From assembly GCA_001600695.1 (NCBI GenBank), contig BCKQ01000030.1:1-64000 (forward strand): DNA of 64,000 bases, read 5' to 3'. Shown here piece after piece: positions 1-10,816 of the stretch. The notes below the pieces were generated by a model, which was given only the letters and a program-made list of their open reading frames with translations, made no database searches and was not told the origin of the DNA. The position numbers were made by a program, and so were the translations under genes. The stretch comes from Ascoidea asiatica (taxonomy: Eukaryota; Ascomycota; Saccharomycetes; Ascoideales; Ascoideaceae). Positions within the stretch are counted from its first letter, which is position 1, and each line of letters opens with the position of its first letter.

Positions 1-1205
1 AGATATGTTAGTAGTTATAACAAACACAGATATGGTAAAGTAATCTTACTATCTATTTAAGGGTAATATGAGCGAGTATCATTATTGCAATCTCAACCAT
101 TCATAATTTAGAGTAAAAAAACTATTTGATTGAGATTGAGATTGAGATTGAAATTGCGATTGTGATTATTGGAGAGTGATTGAAATGTACTTTATCATAC
201 CTAAAACAATAACGTACACAAATAGCTGACACTAGAAATTCAGTAAATCAGTTGCACCGTTAAAAAGAAATAACAATGACCTAACAAAAGAAATGGAAGA
301 ACAAAAAAAATGATGTATGGATTTCATTCATTTGCCAAACTGAGCAGACCTTGTGGATCTACATTATATAATTNCATCCAAGGCTAGGGGTTAAGGATTA
401 TCATATTTATTTAAAATCCCATCATTTGTTAGCAAATTTTTCACGATATTCGAAAACCCAGCACAAAGTATATCTCTTGCCTAAAGAAATCAGAAAGACC
501 TGATGATAAAGATTAGAGTTCAGATCAGTTTCAAAGTGCAGCTAGAAAAGCTTTGAGGTCTGCCCAAAGAGATATTCGGCTTGAGAGTTGCACTAAGCGA
601 CGCCAGAAAGAAGGAGCTCCTGGGACTGACGCAGGAACCACTGAGTCTGCTCTGCGGGACCGAGGCTTACATTCCAGCTCATTGTTCTGTCTCCAAGCCG
701 GTTGAGACTGGGCTCTACTGAAAAGTTGATGGTTTAGCGAAACAATAAAGTGGAAATGGTTTTTACTTACTTTCTTTATTTTCCTTCTTTATCTTCTTTG
801 ATATTTCTATTTCAATTTTACTTTTATTAAGAACAAGATACCTCTTGATGTTTATTTCAATAGCAATCTTAACACCAACAGTCATTCAAATATAATCATT
901 TTATAAAATTATATTTTATTTTATTGTAATTTGAATCAATCTCATTTAAAATATTAAATATGAATTATAATTAACGATTTATGAAATNTAAAATAAAAAA
1001 AAATTGCTATACTTTTAGGATGTTTACTACCAGTTTCCATATTTCAGAAATGATNTAAAAGAATCAATTTCTTCTTATTCAAAGATTCTTTTCATTTTCT
1101 CTTTTCTAATCTAATTCTTTAAATTTTTTGCTAGTAAATATTATTGCTAATAAATCTCTATCCAATATAATAATACTGATTAAAGCTAAGAAANTAACTT
1201 CAAAA
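1..1205. other. Intergenic, no gene recognised; GC-richer patch near 540-720
   Basis: No convincing coding region is seen. Most of the stretch is AT-rich. About 540-720 is clearly richer in G and C than its surroundings and has no long open frame and no tRNA-like cloverleaf that I could fold by eye. A structured non-coding RNA there is possible but unsupported. The last ~150 bases are the leader of the downstream GATA-like gene. Confidence 0.5.
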
Positions 1206-1784
1206 ATGTCATCTTCTGAAGAATCAAATCAACCTGTTTCTGTTATTCCTACTGCTGATGCAGGAAACTCAACTTCAAGTTCAACCATCTCAGTNAATCA
1301 ACGGCCAATTGCTCTTCCTTCAAAAATAAAAAAAAAGATGAATTTCCAAAATCTTATTAATAAAAGAGATAAAAAAATCGGAATTTTAGATAAAAAAAAT
1401 CTATACATCAAACTATTAACTGCTGGAAATAAAATTATGAAAAAAAATTGCTTCCTTTGTGGAACAAACAAAGCACCTCAAGCTAGAAGTGGTCCAAAAG
1501 GAATAGATAAAACCCCCTTATGTAATGCATGTGGTTTATTTTACAATAAGATGGGGCATAACCATGATATTGTTAAAGCTGGTTTAGTAGTTTATATTCT
1601 AAAAGAACAAAAGAAAATCAGTGAATCAAAACATGAAGAGTACAAACTAGTAAGAGTAGCATACTCAGAAAAAGGTCTGAATTCTCTTTTAAATGAATCT
1701 CTCAATTATTTTCCAAAATCAAATCAAGACGTTCTGATTTCTGAATTAACCCAATTTGCAAACGCTAAGAAATCAAAATAAATT
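1206..1784 (+). CDS. Small GATA-type zinc finger protein, divergent finger
   Basis: Putative DNA-binding protein of about 192 residues. A single finger lies near residues 84-111: a CFLC knuckle, 20 intervening residues, then CNACG followed by LFY. That is the GATA layout (Cys-X2-Cys, loop, Cys-X2-Cys), but the loop is longer than the 17-18 residues of classical GATA factors. The nearly invariant Trp of the family motif (PxWR) is Ala here (APQARSGPKG). A basic stretch (SKIKKKMN) precedes the finger. I start at the ATG at 1206 because the open frame upstream has no ATG and the AAAA before this one is a good yeast context. One N lies within the CDS. The fold assignment is from the cysteine pattern; the target is unknown. 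Confidence 0.7.
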
Positions 1785-3117
1785 TCAAATACAAATTTCT
1801 GTNTGTAAAAGATCTTTTTTTCTGTTTTAGTAATTAATAAACAATTTATTGAAGGTATTTTCTTTTCATATATTTTCTTTTCTTTTATATTTCTTTTTCT
1901 TCTGCTCTTTTCTTTTCTTTTTTTATTTTGTACTTTTTTTTAATTCCAATGTAATTTTTAATATACGCCAGTAATTCTTTTAATCTTTTCTTTTATTTCC
2001 AAGTTCAGCAGTTGAACAAATTGTAAAATCTGATAGTAGCCGTAGCAGAGACCACAATTATGGCGCTCTTGGGGCTCTTGGGGCTCTTGGCGCTCGCGTG
2101 GCAAAACAGAAGCTGTGAGCATTTGAACTTAACAACAATCTTTAAAGCTTTCTCATTTACATTTGACTATATTCAGATGCCAAAGAAATCAAAGAAATCA
2201 AAGAAATTCAGAAGGTCAAAGATGTAATAGATTTGATAGATTTGATAGATTTAATAGATGTAGTAAAGGTAAGATATTCAAACGATTTAGAAGATACAAG
2301 AGATGTAAACTCTCTACTTTGTGTTCTTAGTTTTTTCATTCAAATAACTAGTTGGTACTTTTTTTTCTAGTTGGAAAAAACTCATATTATTTCTACATAA
2401 AAAATNAAACAAAAATAATTATTAGAAATTACAAATTTGACATTACTAAAATTATTTCATCAACCACGAGAGGTATGGACTTAAACTATAATGTATCAAG
2501 AAAGGAGAGCTAGTATCAAATGAAATCACATCCTAACTCGCTTTCTCCAATGGTAGTTTGGATTTGGAAAGAGTATTTATACTAAAGTACAATGCGATTA
2601 GAAAAGAATTTAATTTTATTAAGAAGATGTGAATAAAATCAAAACACTTGAAGAAGTAAAAAAAAAAAGCATAAATAAAATATAGTATTTAAGTAGAACA
2701 TAATAAAATATATAAACTCTACAGTTTTAGGGCAAGAGTAAAGGAAAATTGATAGTAATAAATGATGAAAAAACAAGAGCGAAAACAAGGACAGAAAATG
2801 ATAACAAGACAAATGAGGGAGGAATTATTTGATACAAAAAATAAAAACGGAAGTCTTGTGAATAATTACAATGATAAAGAAGAAAACATATAAGCATTAA
2901 TATAGGTTACAATTCATTATTTTTGTTTTGATTATCAGTTTGATGATAAGCGTTGTGAATTTACTCACCTTATTTGATGTATGGGAAAGCTCAAATTTAT
3001 TTTGTAAAAATATAACTAGATCTTTGGTTTCTTAAACCTGAGTATTTTTCGCATTGAAATGATTTTTAGTCTTTTCTTTGTTATCTAGTTTTTCAACCAA
3101 ATTACTGGTTTCATTTG
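1785..3117. other. Intergenic with short tandem repeats and one possible micro-ORF
   Basis: Region between the GATA-like gene and the convergent Rua1-type gene. It contains a GC-rich 9-base repeat (GGGCTCTTG type, about 2062-2095), lysine-coding AAAGAAATC repeats near 2180-2205 and TTGATAGA-type repeats near 2228-2262. A 55-codon open frame at 2060-2227 is listed separately. No other gene is supported. Confidence 0.5.
2060..2227 (+). CDS. Possible 55-residue secreted cationic peptide ORF
   Basis: A short open frame with ATG at 2060 and TAA at 2225-2227. The start MALLGLLGLLALAWQ reads like a secretory signal core. It is followed by one Cys, an NRS and an NLT N-glycosylation-type triplet, and a strongly basic tail (MPKKSKKSKKFRRSKM). 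Codons in the first third (GCG, CTC, GGG) are unlike those of neighbouring genes because they lie in the GC-rich 9-base repeat. It could easily be chance reading of a repeat; only transcript or conservation data would make it a gene. Confidence 0.2.
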   Translation: MALLGLLGLLALAWQNRSCEHLNLTTIFKAFSFTFDYIQMPKKSKKSKKFRRSKM

Positions 3118-5376
3118 TTATTTGTTTTTCTCTTTTTTACATTTTTGCTTACTAGCTTTGATTTCTCTTTTATTTTTTCTTAGCTCTTTNTCACTCTCAA
3201 AACACCAATCTGTATTCCAGAGTTGTTCATCTGCCACATGTTTTTCCATATAATGTTTGAAATACAGAAAAAATTCACTTTTACCACTTCTTTTGGTATC
3301 TAATATAACAAATGACATATCACAATTACTAACAGGGCAATCACAATACCAACTGAAAAAACCTTTTTTTTTAATACCTCTTTTATCACGATTTCTTTCA
3401 ATAGATAAATTAATGGGAAATACAACCTTCTCATTATATTTATCAATACCATGATTATATCTCATATGATTTCCATATATTCCATAATCTAAACTGATCT
3501 CTTCTTTATAATGAATCTCATAACCACTATCTGTTATTTCAGTNAGCACTTTTGGTTTNGGTATTCCATTTGTATATTCATCATCTTTTTTTGGTTCTAA
3601 TATCCAATTCTCCCCAGTACAATAACGACACAGTCTGGCAACAGAATATACTAGTTTTCCATTACCATTATTATCTAATATCTTTTTGAATTCGATTCTT
3701 CTGATCAATGCTCTATAACGAGATCCGTTATTATTTATTCCCATTTTATGATAAATAGTAATAGTTTCACCATTGTCGATATTCTTTTTATCTTCTTCAC
3801 TCAGTTCGTCTTGAATATCATCGGTTATCTTAATCACTAAACTTTCTCTTGCTATATTTTCATATTTTTTGAAAAATGAATTTTCTTGTCTAAGTTTAAA
3901 AAACATTTCTTTTAGGTAACTATAATTAAAATCATAATAATCTTTTAATTCAAATTCATACTTAATATGAGGTAGTTCAGCTCTATGTATTACTTTACCC
4001 CTAGGTCTCCTTAGGTTTTTTTTTCTTTTTGGTTGATCACTTTCAATTTTTTGATTTGTTAAAATTGTATTAATTGTTTCAAAATTATTACATTCAGTTA
4101 TTTTTGGAGTTTTAACAAAAGGAATTGAAGAATTAGTTGGTAAAATTTCAGGGGTTGGAGAAATTTTTTTTTGTTGTTTGAGTTTATTATCTTGAAGTTC
4201 AGAATTTTCTAGGGGTTTAATTGAAATTTTTGAAATAGGTTCAAATTTCTTAGGTTTTTTGAATCTAACAAATTTATCTGCTATATTATTTTTTTCTATT
4301 TTTTTTTCTCTTTCTTTTTCTCTTTCTTTTTCTATTTCTTTTTCTATTTCTTTTTCTCTTTCTTTTTCTTTTTCTCTTTTCCTTTTTCTTTTTTTATTCA
4401 TTTTTATTATTTTGGAAATAGGTTGATTAACTTTTGAATCCTTAATATAAGAATTATTTTTTGATTGTAGATTTGAATGATTGATTGGAAGATTGTTTGA
4501 GTTATTGATAGAATGATTATTTGGGGGATTGAAAGTGTGATTATTTGGTTGATGATTCGGTTGATTATTTGGGTGATTGAAAGTGTGATTATTTGAGTAA
4601 TTATTTGAGTAATTACTTGGGTGATGATTTGGTTGATTATTTGAGTGATTATTAGAGTAATTATTTGGGTGAATATTTGGGTGATTGATAGAGTGATTAA
4701 TTGGGTAATTATTTGGGTAACTATTTTGATAATTATTTGGGTAATTATTTTGATAATTTCTTGGAATACTATTTGGATAGTTTTCTAAAATTTTTTTTGA
4801 AACATAATTTAAATAATCATGTGAGATATTTTTTGAATAATTAACTGGATAATTATTTGGGTAATTATTTGGGTTATTTAGTTGAATATTTGAATAATTA
4901 TTTGAATAATTATTTGAATAATTATTTGAAATATTTTTTGGGTAATTGTTTGAATGATTAATTGGGTAATTGTTTAAATGATTAAGTGAATAATTTTTTG
5001 GATGTATATTTAATTCTAAGTTTAAATGATGATTTTTATTAAGAATTGAAGGATTTATTGAAGGACTTATTGTAGGACTATTTGAAGAATTATATAAGGG
5101 ACTATTTGAGAAACTATCTGAAGAGCNACTTAAAGAAATAGTTGAAGAACCACTTGAAGAATTAGTTGAAGAATTAGTTGAAGAAGTATTTGAAGAATTA
5201 TTTGAAGGATATGGATTGGAATTTAATAAAGGAATTCCATTACTATTTTTCATATTATCATTATTTTTAGTATTGTTTATAACATTAATATTATTTCTAT
5301 TATTTCTATTATTTCTATTATTAGTATTGTTTTGAGAAGATTTATGTCTTTTAAATTCAGAATTTGAATTTTTCAT
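3118..5376 (-). CDS. Rua1-type C-terminal zinc-binding transcription regulator (copy A)
   Basis: 752 residues. The first ~330 are low complexity, with long Asn/His/Pro/Tyr repeats of the NNYPNNYPNNY kind. A highly charged EKEREKEKE segment follows near residues 330-365. The conserved part runs from about residue 460 (RAELPHIKYE) to 735. It has ARLCRYC, then WILEPK, a GNHMRYNHGI motif, then YCDCP and VSNCDMSF, ending with HYMEKH. These paired Cys and His-rich motifs match what I know of the fungal Rua1 C-terminal family (formerly DUF4451). A second copy at 41932-44274 shares this domain almost throughout. Start is the ATG at 5376. Four N bases lie in the CDS. The regulated genes cannot be told from sequence. 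Confidence 0.7.
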   Translation of the reverse strand: MKNSNSEFKRHKSSQNNTNNRNNRNNRNNINVINNTKNNDNMKNSNGIPLLNSNPYPSNNSSNTSSTNSSTNSSSGSSTISLSXSSDSFSNSPLYNSSNSPTISPSINPSILNKNHHLNLELNIHPKNYSLNHLNNYPINHSNNYPKNISNNYSNNYSNNYSNIQLNNPNNYPNNYPVNYSKNISHDYLNYVSKKILENYPNSIPRNYQNNYPNNYQNSYPNNYPINHSINHPNIHPNNYSNNHSNNQPNHHPSNYSNNYSNNHTFNHPNNQPNHQPNNHTFNPPNNHSINNSNNLPINHSNLQSKNNSYIKDSKVNQPISKIIKMNKKRKRKREKEKEREKEIEKEIEKEREKEREKKIEKNNIADKFVRFKKPKKFEPISKISIKPLENSELQDNKLKQQKKISPTPEILPTNSSIPFVKTPKITECNNFETINTILTNQKIESDQPKRKKNLRRPRGKVIHRAELPHIKYEFELKDYYDFNYSYLKEMFFKLRQENSFFKKYENIARESLVIKITDDIQDELSEEDKKNIDNGETITIYHKMGINNNGSRYRALIRRIEFKKILDNNGNGKLVYSVARLCRYCTGENWILEPKKDDEYTNGIXKPKVXTEITDSGYEIHYKEEISLDYGIYGNHMRYNHGIDKYNEKVVFPINLSIERNRDKRGIKKKGFFSWYCDCPVSNCDMSFVILDTKRSGKSEFFLYFKHYMEKHVADEQLWNTDWCFESXKELRKNKREIKASKQKCKKEKNK

Positions 5377-6280
5377 TATTTTTTTTGTTAATATATAATT
5401 TGAATTGATANATTAATGAAAATTATGATATTAAAATATGAAAATTTCATTATTTTTTAGCTATATTGAAGTAATAGAAATAAAAAAATCTATAGCAAAT
5501 ATTGAAATTTGATTGAAATATGAATAGATTGAAAAATAATACTGTAATATTTAAATTTCAAATGAAATATTCAATTTTTTATTATTATTGATGAAATTTT
5601 ATACTTTTTGATATTAATTATGATGAATTTTTGCAAAGAAGAAAGAAGAAAGAAGAAAGAAGAAATTGAATAGAATTAATATGAAAAGTTAAGTTTGTGT
5701 TCGCAAAAAANGATTTAAAAAAAATGATTTAAGTTTGTGTTCCATTGTTTAAGGTGATACTTAAAGTTTTCAGTCAGTCAAACTTAAATCGTCTCAACTA
5801 AAAACAAAAAAACAAATTATTTTATTATTATTTTATTATTCATGGAAAAGACAGTTCAGTTGAGTTTATTCATAAATTGAATTTGATTGTCATCGATTAT
5901 TGATGTTTCTATTGAGTTTTTGAAGTTCAATTCAAACAATTTTAATATTATTGAATATGATAATCATTAAGTGATTTATTTTTGTCATTACCAATTTGAA
6001 AAGAAAAATAATTTAGTTTATTGTAATCTTAGAATATATATTGCTTTATGGCATTATAATGATCTTCTGATATAAGAAGAAATGATTATAAGAATAAACA
6101 ATATAAACAATGTAATAAGCAATATAAATACTAATACTGTATGATAAACAATGTAAGCAATAATGATTAGATCCAGAACACACGTGCACAAGGTTGAAAT
6201 ACGGCTAAATTACCGAATGCGTAACATTCCGGTTTTATTTCCCAAAACAGTTAAAAAAAAAAGAAAAGCATTAAAATAAA
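5377..6280. other. Intergenic, AT-rich promoter region; no gene seen
   Basis: Upstream region of the Rua1-type gene and downstream of tRNA-Ile. It contains a short GAAGAAA repeat near 5637-5664 and repeated GTAATAAGCAATA-like words near 6090-6160. I see no coding region or RNA gene. Confidence 0.5.
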
Positions 6281-6354
6281 TGGTCCCTAGCAGGATCGAA
6301 CTGCTGATCCCCGCGTTATTAGCACGATGCCTTAACCAACTGGGCCAAGGGACC
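6281..6354 (-). tRNA. tRNA-Ile (anticodon AAU), no intron
   Basis: Reading the minus strand gives a 74-nucleotide cloverleaf. The acceptor GGTCCCT pairs with AGGGACC plus discriminator A. The D arm is GGCCCAGTTGGTTAAGGC, the anticodon loop CTAATAA holds AAU, and the T arm is GGTTCGA-like (CAGTTCGATCCTG). It is nearly identical in layout to the yeast tRNA-Ile(AAU) that I know. A T-rich run follows the 3' end, as expected for Pol III termination. There is no intron. Confidence 0.95.
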
Positions 6355-6832
6355 NCNTTGATGTTTNTTTCNGCTTTTTTGATTTTGGTAGTATCTTCCA
6401 TCCNGCTAACCTGCCCCGGAACCAACTTGTAACCTGCTCGGAATGTTTCCGGCTACGGGAAAAGCAGTTGAGAACACGCCTCATTTTCATTTTTCTTTTC
6501 TTTCTTTTCCTTGCTCTTTTGCTCTTTTGCTGCTTTGCTCGTTTTGTTCCTTGGCATGTGATGGATGAACTGCTTTTCTCTAATATTTTGAAAAAAAAAT
6601 AAAGCTTTAATTAGNNAAATAATCTAAAGACTATGAAGAAAAACTTGTAATAAAAATTTATTGAAATATAAAAAATAAATAACAAAGTTTATATATATAA
6701 AAAAAAGATTAAAAAATTGAATGTCAAGTTAATAAATATATTGGGAATTTGAATTTAAATAAAAGTTAAAAGAAATAAGTAAAGATTAATTGTAGATTAA
6801 TTGTAAATTGAAATTGAAATTGATTAATTTTT
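6355..6832. other. Intergenic between tRNA-Ile and ethanolamine kinase
   Basis: About 6400-6480 is GC-richer and carries repeated CCGGAA/TTCCGG words just upstream of the tRNA 5' end. The rest is AT-rich 3' flank of the kinase gene. No gene is supported. Confidence 0.4.
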
Positions 6833-8395
6833 TTATATATCAATTGGATAATAATCTTTATATTTTGAATTATTTTTTAAAAAATTTTTTTTCCAATTCC
6901 AATATTCATTTAATCTATTTACAGAATAATTTAAATAATCAAATTCAATTGTTGAAATTGAATGTTGAATTAATGACCAAATACCCCAATAAAATCCAGG
7001 TAATCCATAAAAAAAATAAATTTCTTCAATTAATTTATCTATAATTTTATCTAAAATTTTATTCTCAATTATTAATTCATTTTCATTTTCATTTTCATTT
7101 ATTCTATTCTTTTTTACCTCATGATCTTCATTATTAATTATATTCTCTTGATTGTTATTATTATTTGATTCTTTGATTTCATTATAAAATAAATTTAATT
7201 TTTTATTAATTTCATTATTTATATCATTTTCATTATCATTTTCATTATAATTTTCATTTATATTTATATTTATATTTAAATATCCAAAAATATATGAAAT
7301 ACACCATTTTCTTAAAATTAAATTTGTTTTTAATGGTTTTAAAATTTTTGTTTTATCACAATCAAAACCTTGCCATTCAACTAAATGATTTGAAATATCA
7401 AAAGCTCTTGGAGCAATTGACATATATTCATAATCAATAAATGATATTAATTTATCATCATTACTCTCATTATTTTCATTATTTTCATTATTTTCATTAT
7501 TTTCATTATTTTCATTACTTTCACTATTCTTATCAGATTCTTTATAATTTTGATTATCATTGGATAAAATTAAATTAATATTATTAAATTTTAAATTAAA
7601 GAATAAATTATTAAATTTTTTAAAAAATTCATTATTATTTAAAGCTTTTGAATTAAAATTTTCATTTATAATTATATTATTGTTACTAATTATATTATTT
7701 TTTTTAATAAAATTATTTAAATTTTCATTTATTACAATATTTCCACTTAATAAATCACAATGTGATAAAACAAATTTAGATTTATTTTTAAATAAATTTT
7801 TAAACCATTTTAATTCATCAATTAAAATAATTTTAATATTTTTTGAAATTTTATTATTTAAATAATTATAATTTTTTAAAATTGAATTTATATATAAATA
7901 ATTATTATCTGGTAAAATATTAATCCAATTTAAAATTATATTAAATATATTAATTTCATTTGAATTATTTGTAATATTATTTTTATAAGTTAAATTATGA
8001 AATATACCTAATTTTTGAGAAATTAAAGGATATAATAAATTATTATTTAATTCAATTGGTAATAAAGATCTACCATTTAAATAACCATAAATTAAACCAT
8101 TTTTTAATTTTGCATAAATTTTTGGTGATAATTTTAATTTATTTAAAAATAAAAAATTTTTAAATTCTTCTTTTCTATTTATTATTAAATCTGTATTTTT
8201 ACCATAAGTTCTAACTAATACAAAATTTTTTTCATATGAACATAATAATAACATATTTGTTATACCACCAGTTAATTTTTTTATAATAATTTTTGAATTT
8301 TTCCAATCTGGAAAAATTTCTAATAAAATATTATTTAAACTTTCAATTGAAATTGAAACATTTGGTAAAATTAATGGATATTGACTTGAAGTCAT
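6833..8395 (-). CDS. Ethanolamine kinase (choline/ethanolamine kinase family)
   Basis: Predicted cytosolic kinase that phosphorylates ethanolamine, the first step of the CDP-ethanolamine branch of phosphatidylethanolamine synthesis. 520 residues. Near the N-terminus are LTGGITNMLL, the glycine loop, and VRTYGKNTDLIINR, which resembles the ETNK-type kinases more than choline kinases. NGLIYGYLNGRSL follows. The Brenner motif SHCDLLSGNIV (near residue 215) holds the catalytic Asp and metal-binding Asn. FIDYEYMS plus AFDISNHLVEW supply the metal-binding Asp. Between the last two motifs, and again before the C-terminus, Asn/Glu low-complexity inserts enlarge the protein. Start is the ATG at 8395. 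Choline kinase activity cannot be excluded. Confidence 0.85.
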   Translation of the reverse strand: MTSSQYPLILPNVSISIESLNNILLEIFPDWKNSKIIIKKLTGGITNMLLLCSYEKNFVLVRTYGKNTDLIINRKEEFKNFLFLNKLKLSPKIYAKLKNGLIYGYLNGRSLLPIELNNNLLYPLISQKLGIFHNLTYKNNITNNSNEINIFNIILNWINILPDNNYLYINSILKNYNYLNNKISKNIKIILIDELKWFKNLFKNKSKFVLSHCDLLSGNIVINENLNNFIKKNNIISNNNIIINENFNSKALNNNEFFKKFNNLFFNLKFNNINLILSNDNQNYKESDKNSESNENNENNENNENNENNESNDDKLISFIDYEYMSIAPRAFDISNHLVEWQGFDCDKTKILKPLKTNLILRKWCISYIFGYLNINININENYNENDNENDINNEINKKLNLFYNEIKESNNNNNQENIINNEDHEVKKNRINENENENELIIENKILDKIIDKLIEEIYFFYGLPGFYWGIWSLIQHSISTIEFDYLNYSVNRLNEYWNWKKNFLKNNSKYKDYYPIDI

Positions 8396-8613
8396 TTTTT
8401 ACTTTATTATTATTGTAATATTGTTTTTAGAATATATATATATATATTTAATATTCTTGACATAAATGAAATAATCAATGAATTATTTATGATTATGATT
8501 ATGATTATGATTATGATTATAGACTATAAGAAAGAAGTAAATATATTAATTATATTTTATTTTGCTCTCAGGTCTCAGAGTCCACCATGAAATATCAAAT
8601 ATTTGTATTGACG

Positions 8614-8668
<55 letters not shown>

Positions 8669-9154
8669 TTGCTTTTATTACAGCTGTAATTAAAAAAGCT
8701 ACCGAAGAGTAAACTGAGACAGAGGCAGCACAGTAAAGGTTAGGTAAGCACGCGTGANTGGTTACGTAATTAACCGATGTTTATTATGTAATCAGCTAAA
8801 AAACTTAAAAATTAGATCACATGATTGCGTTTATTCAAAACAGGTAATTTCATTGTGTTCCGACCATTTCCGACTATTTCTAGAACTTTAATTTCTTTTT
8901 GCACTTTTCACAGAAGCAGAAACAGCAGAAACAGCAGAAACAGCAGAAACAGCAGGTTACAGGTATTATAAGTATTATATTAGATATATTAGATATATTA
9001 GATATGTTAGATATGTTAGATATGTTAGATATGTTAGATATGTTAGATATGTTAGATAGGTAAGATAGGTAAGATAGGTAAGATAGGTAAGATAGGTTAT
9101 TATAATACTGGGTAGTGTTATAGAATGGTATTGAAGTAGTTAAATCTAATGAAC
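8396..9154. repeat. Intergenic block of several unrelated microsatellites
   Basis: The space between the ethanolamine kinase start and the NMD3 3' end. It holds at least five tandem arrays: GATTAT (8477-8521), TTTA about 14 times (8614-8670), CAGAAACAG (8913-8955), TTAGATATG (8980-9057) and AGGTAAGAT (9057-9097). Short TTCCGAC words lie near 8870. No gene is seen. The EKI-type gene promoter must lie at the left side of this block. Confidence 0.8.
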
Positions 9155-9428
9155 TTATTCAACAACTTGATCTTCTAAAGTCATTTCATCCATTTCATCA
9201 AGAAGTTCATCAATATCAACATGAGGTATTTCATCTTCTTCTTCATCATCATCCATTTCATCATCTCCATCTGCTCCACTACTATTTTTAAATCTACCAT
9301 TATCTTCACTTTTATAAAGATTTATAGTCTTACGAAGTTCTTGATCTTCTTCTAATTCTTGTAAGAAAACTTCATAATCACGTTCTGCATTTTCTGCAGC
9401 TTCTTTATCTAATTTACTATTACCATTC

Positions 9429-9471
<43 letters not shown>

Positions 9472-10816
9472 CTCCACCATTATAAACTAAATCTTCATGT
9501 TCTTTTGCCATTCTTTTTAATTTCCATTGTCTATGTTTATTTTTATTTGATCTTCTTGGATAATGTTTTTTAACTAAAATAACTTCTGATAAATTATTTA
9601 AATTATTATTATTTAAATTATATTTATCCCAATCTTCATTATTAAAATTTGTATTTGTTAAAAAATATCCCATTGCAGAATCTCCAGGATGTAAAATTCC
9701 TCCAAGATGTGATTTAATATAATATTCATTATCATTAATTCCCATATCAACTGATCTTGCACATGTAATATCTGCTAAAATATATTTACCACGACTACTA
9801 CCATTAAAATTACTTTTATTATTATTATTAATAATTTCAACATCTAAAATTATAAATTCTTGTAATTCTGCAGAATTTGCTAATGAATTAAATGGATTTC
9901 TATAATAAACATTTGGACTTAAATCTGCAATTTGTAAATTATATGGATTAATAAATTGTATACTATTTGAAATTTTTGAAACTAAAACTAATTGACTTAT
10001 ATTACCTAATAAATTTGCTAATTTTTTTGGTAAAATTATTAAATCATCTCTACATAATGGTAAAATTTCAACACTAAATGTAAATTTATAAACACTTGTA
10101 CCTGAATGAATATCTTGTGAAACTAATTCTTCTGATCTTTTATATTTTATTGGTACAACTGAATTTAAAAAATCAATCATTTTTGTTGCATGATTTCTTT
10201 GTGAATAATAAAAATCTAATCCATTTGAAGATTCTTTAATAGAAATTGTATCAATATGTGCATTATGTTTTAAAATTAATTGTTCTAAATAAAGAAATGT
10301 TCTTTTATGTGAAACTTTTTGTCTAATTTGAACTGCAGCTCTCCATGTATTTGTTGTATAAGATCTTGCACAATCTGGACATTGAGTAGCAATAACAATA
10401 AATTCAACTTCAAAACTTTGTTGAATAATTGTATTTAACATTGCTTCACCTTGAATTGTTAATTTTAATCTAATTCTTCTAGAATGTGGTTCTGTCCAAA
10501 TAAATGATGCATCAATTAATCTAACTTTATTAAGACCTTTTAATCTTCTTAAACAAATTGCTAATAATTGTCTTGATTCTAATTCGGCTCTAATCCATTG
10601 TGTTGGAGGTTGTAAAAATCTTTCACAATTTCTACAAAATTGTACATTTGCTTCTCTTGGAATATCTTGTGATATATCTGATGTTAATTTTATACAATCT
10701 AAACACATAACTAATCCTGTTGATCCATCCATTGGCGTACCACAATTACAACATAAAACTGTTGCAACTCCTTGATTGGCACTACCATGATTTGAAGGTA
10801 ACTGAGTATATGACAT
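9155..10816 (-). CDS. NMD3: 60S ribosomal export adaptor Nmd3
   Basis: Nmd3 binds the late 60S pre-subunit and carries the nuclear export signal recognised by Crm1. 553 residues, slightly longer than the ~518 of baker's yeast because of an Asn run near residue 460. The N-terminus has the four CxxC pairs typical of the family (CCNCG, CLDC, CRNC, CPDC), with diagnostic text such as QFCRNCERFLQPPTQW and RLKGLNKVRLIDASFIWTEP. The C-terminus is very acidic (DDEMDDDEEEDE, IDELLDEMDEM), where nuclear export and localisation signals sit in known Nmd3. Start is the ATG at 10816. It is divergent from APS3 and may share a promoter with it. Confidence 0.95.

Noticed and set aside
6210-6425. 71-codon open frame on the minus strand
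   Set aside because: It overlaps the tRNA-Ile gene and contains several N; it is a chance frame.
8477-9097. Tandem arrays as a CRISPR array
   Set aside because: Units are too short, have no spacers, and the genome is eukaryotic.
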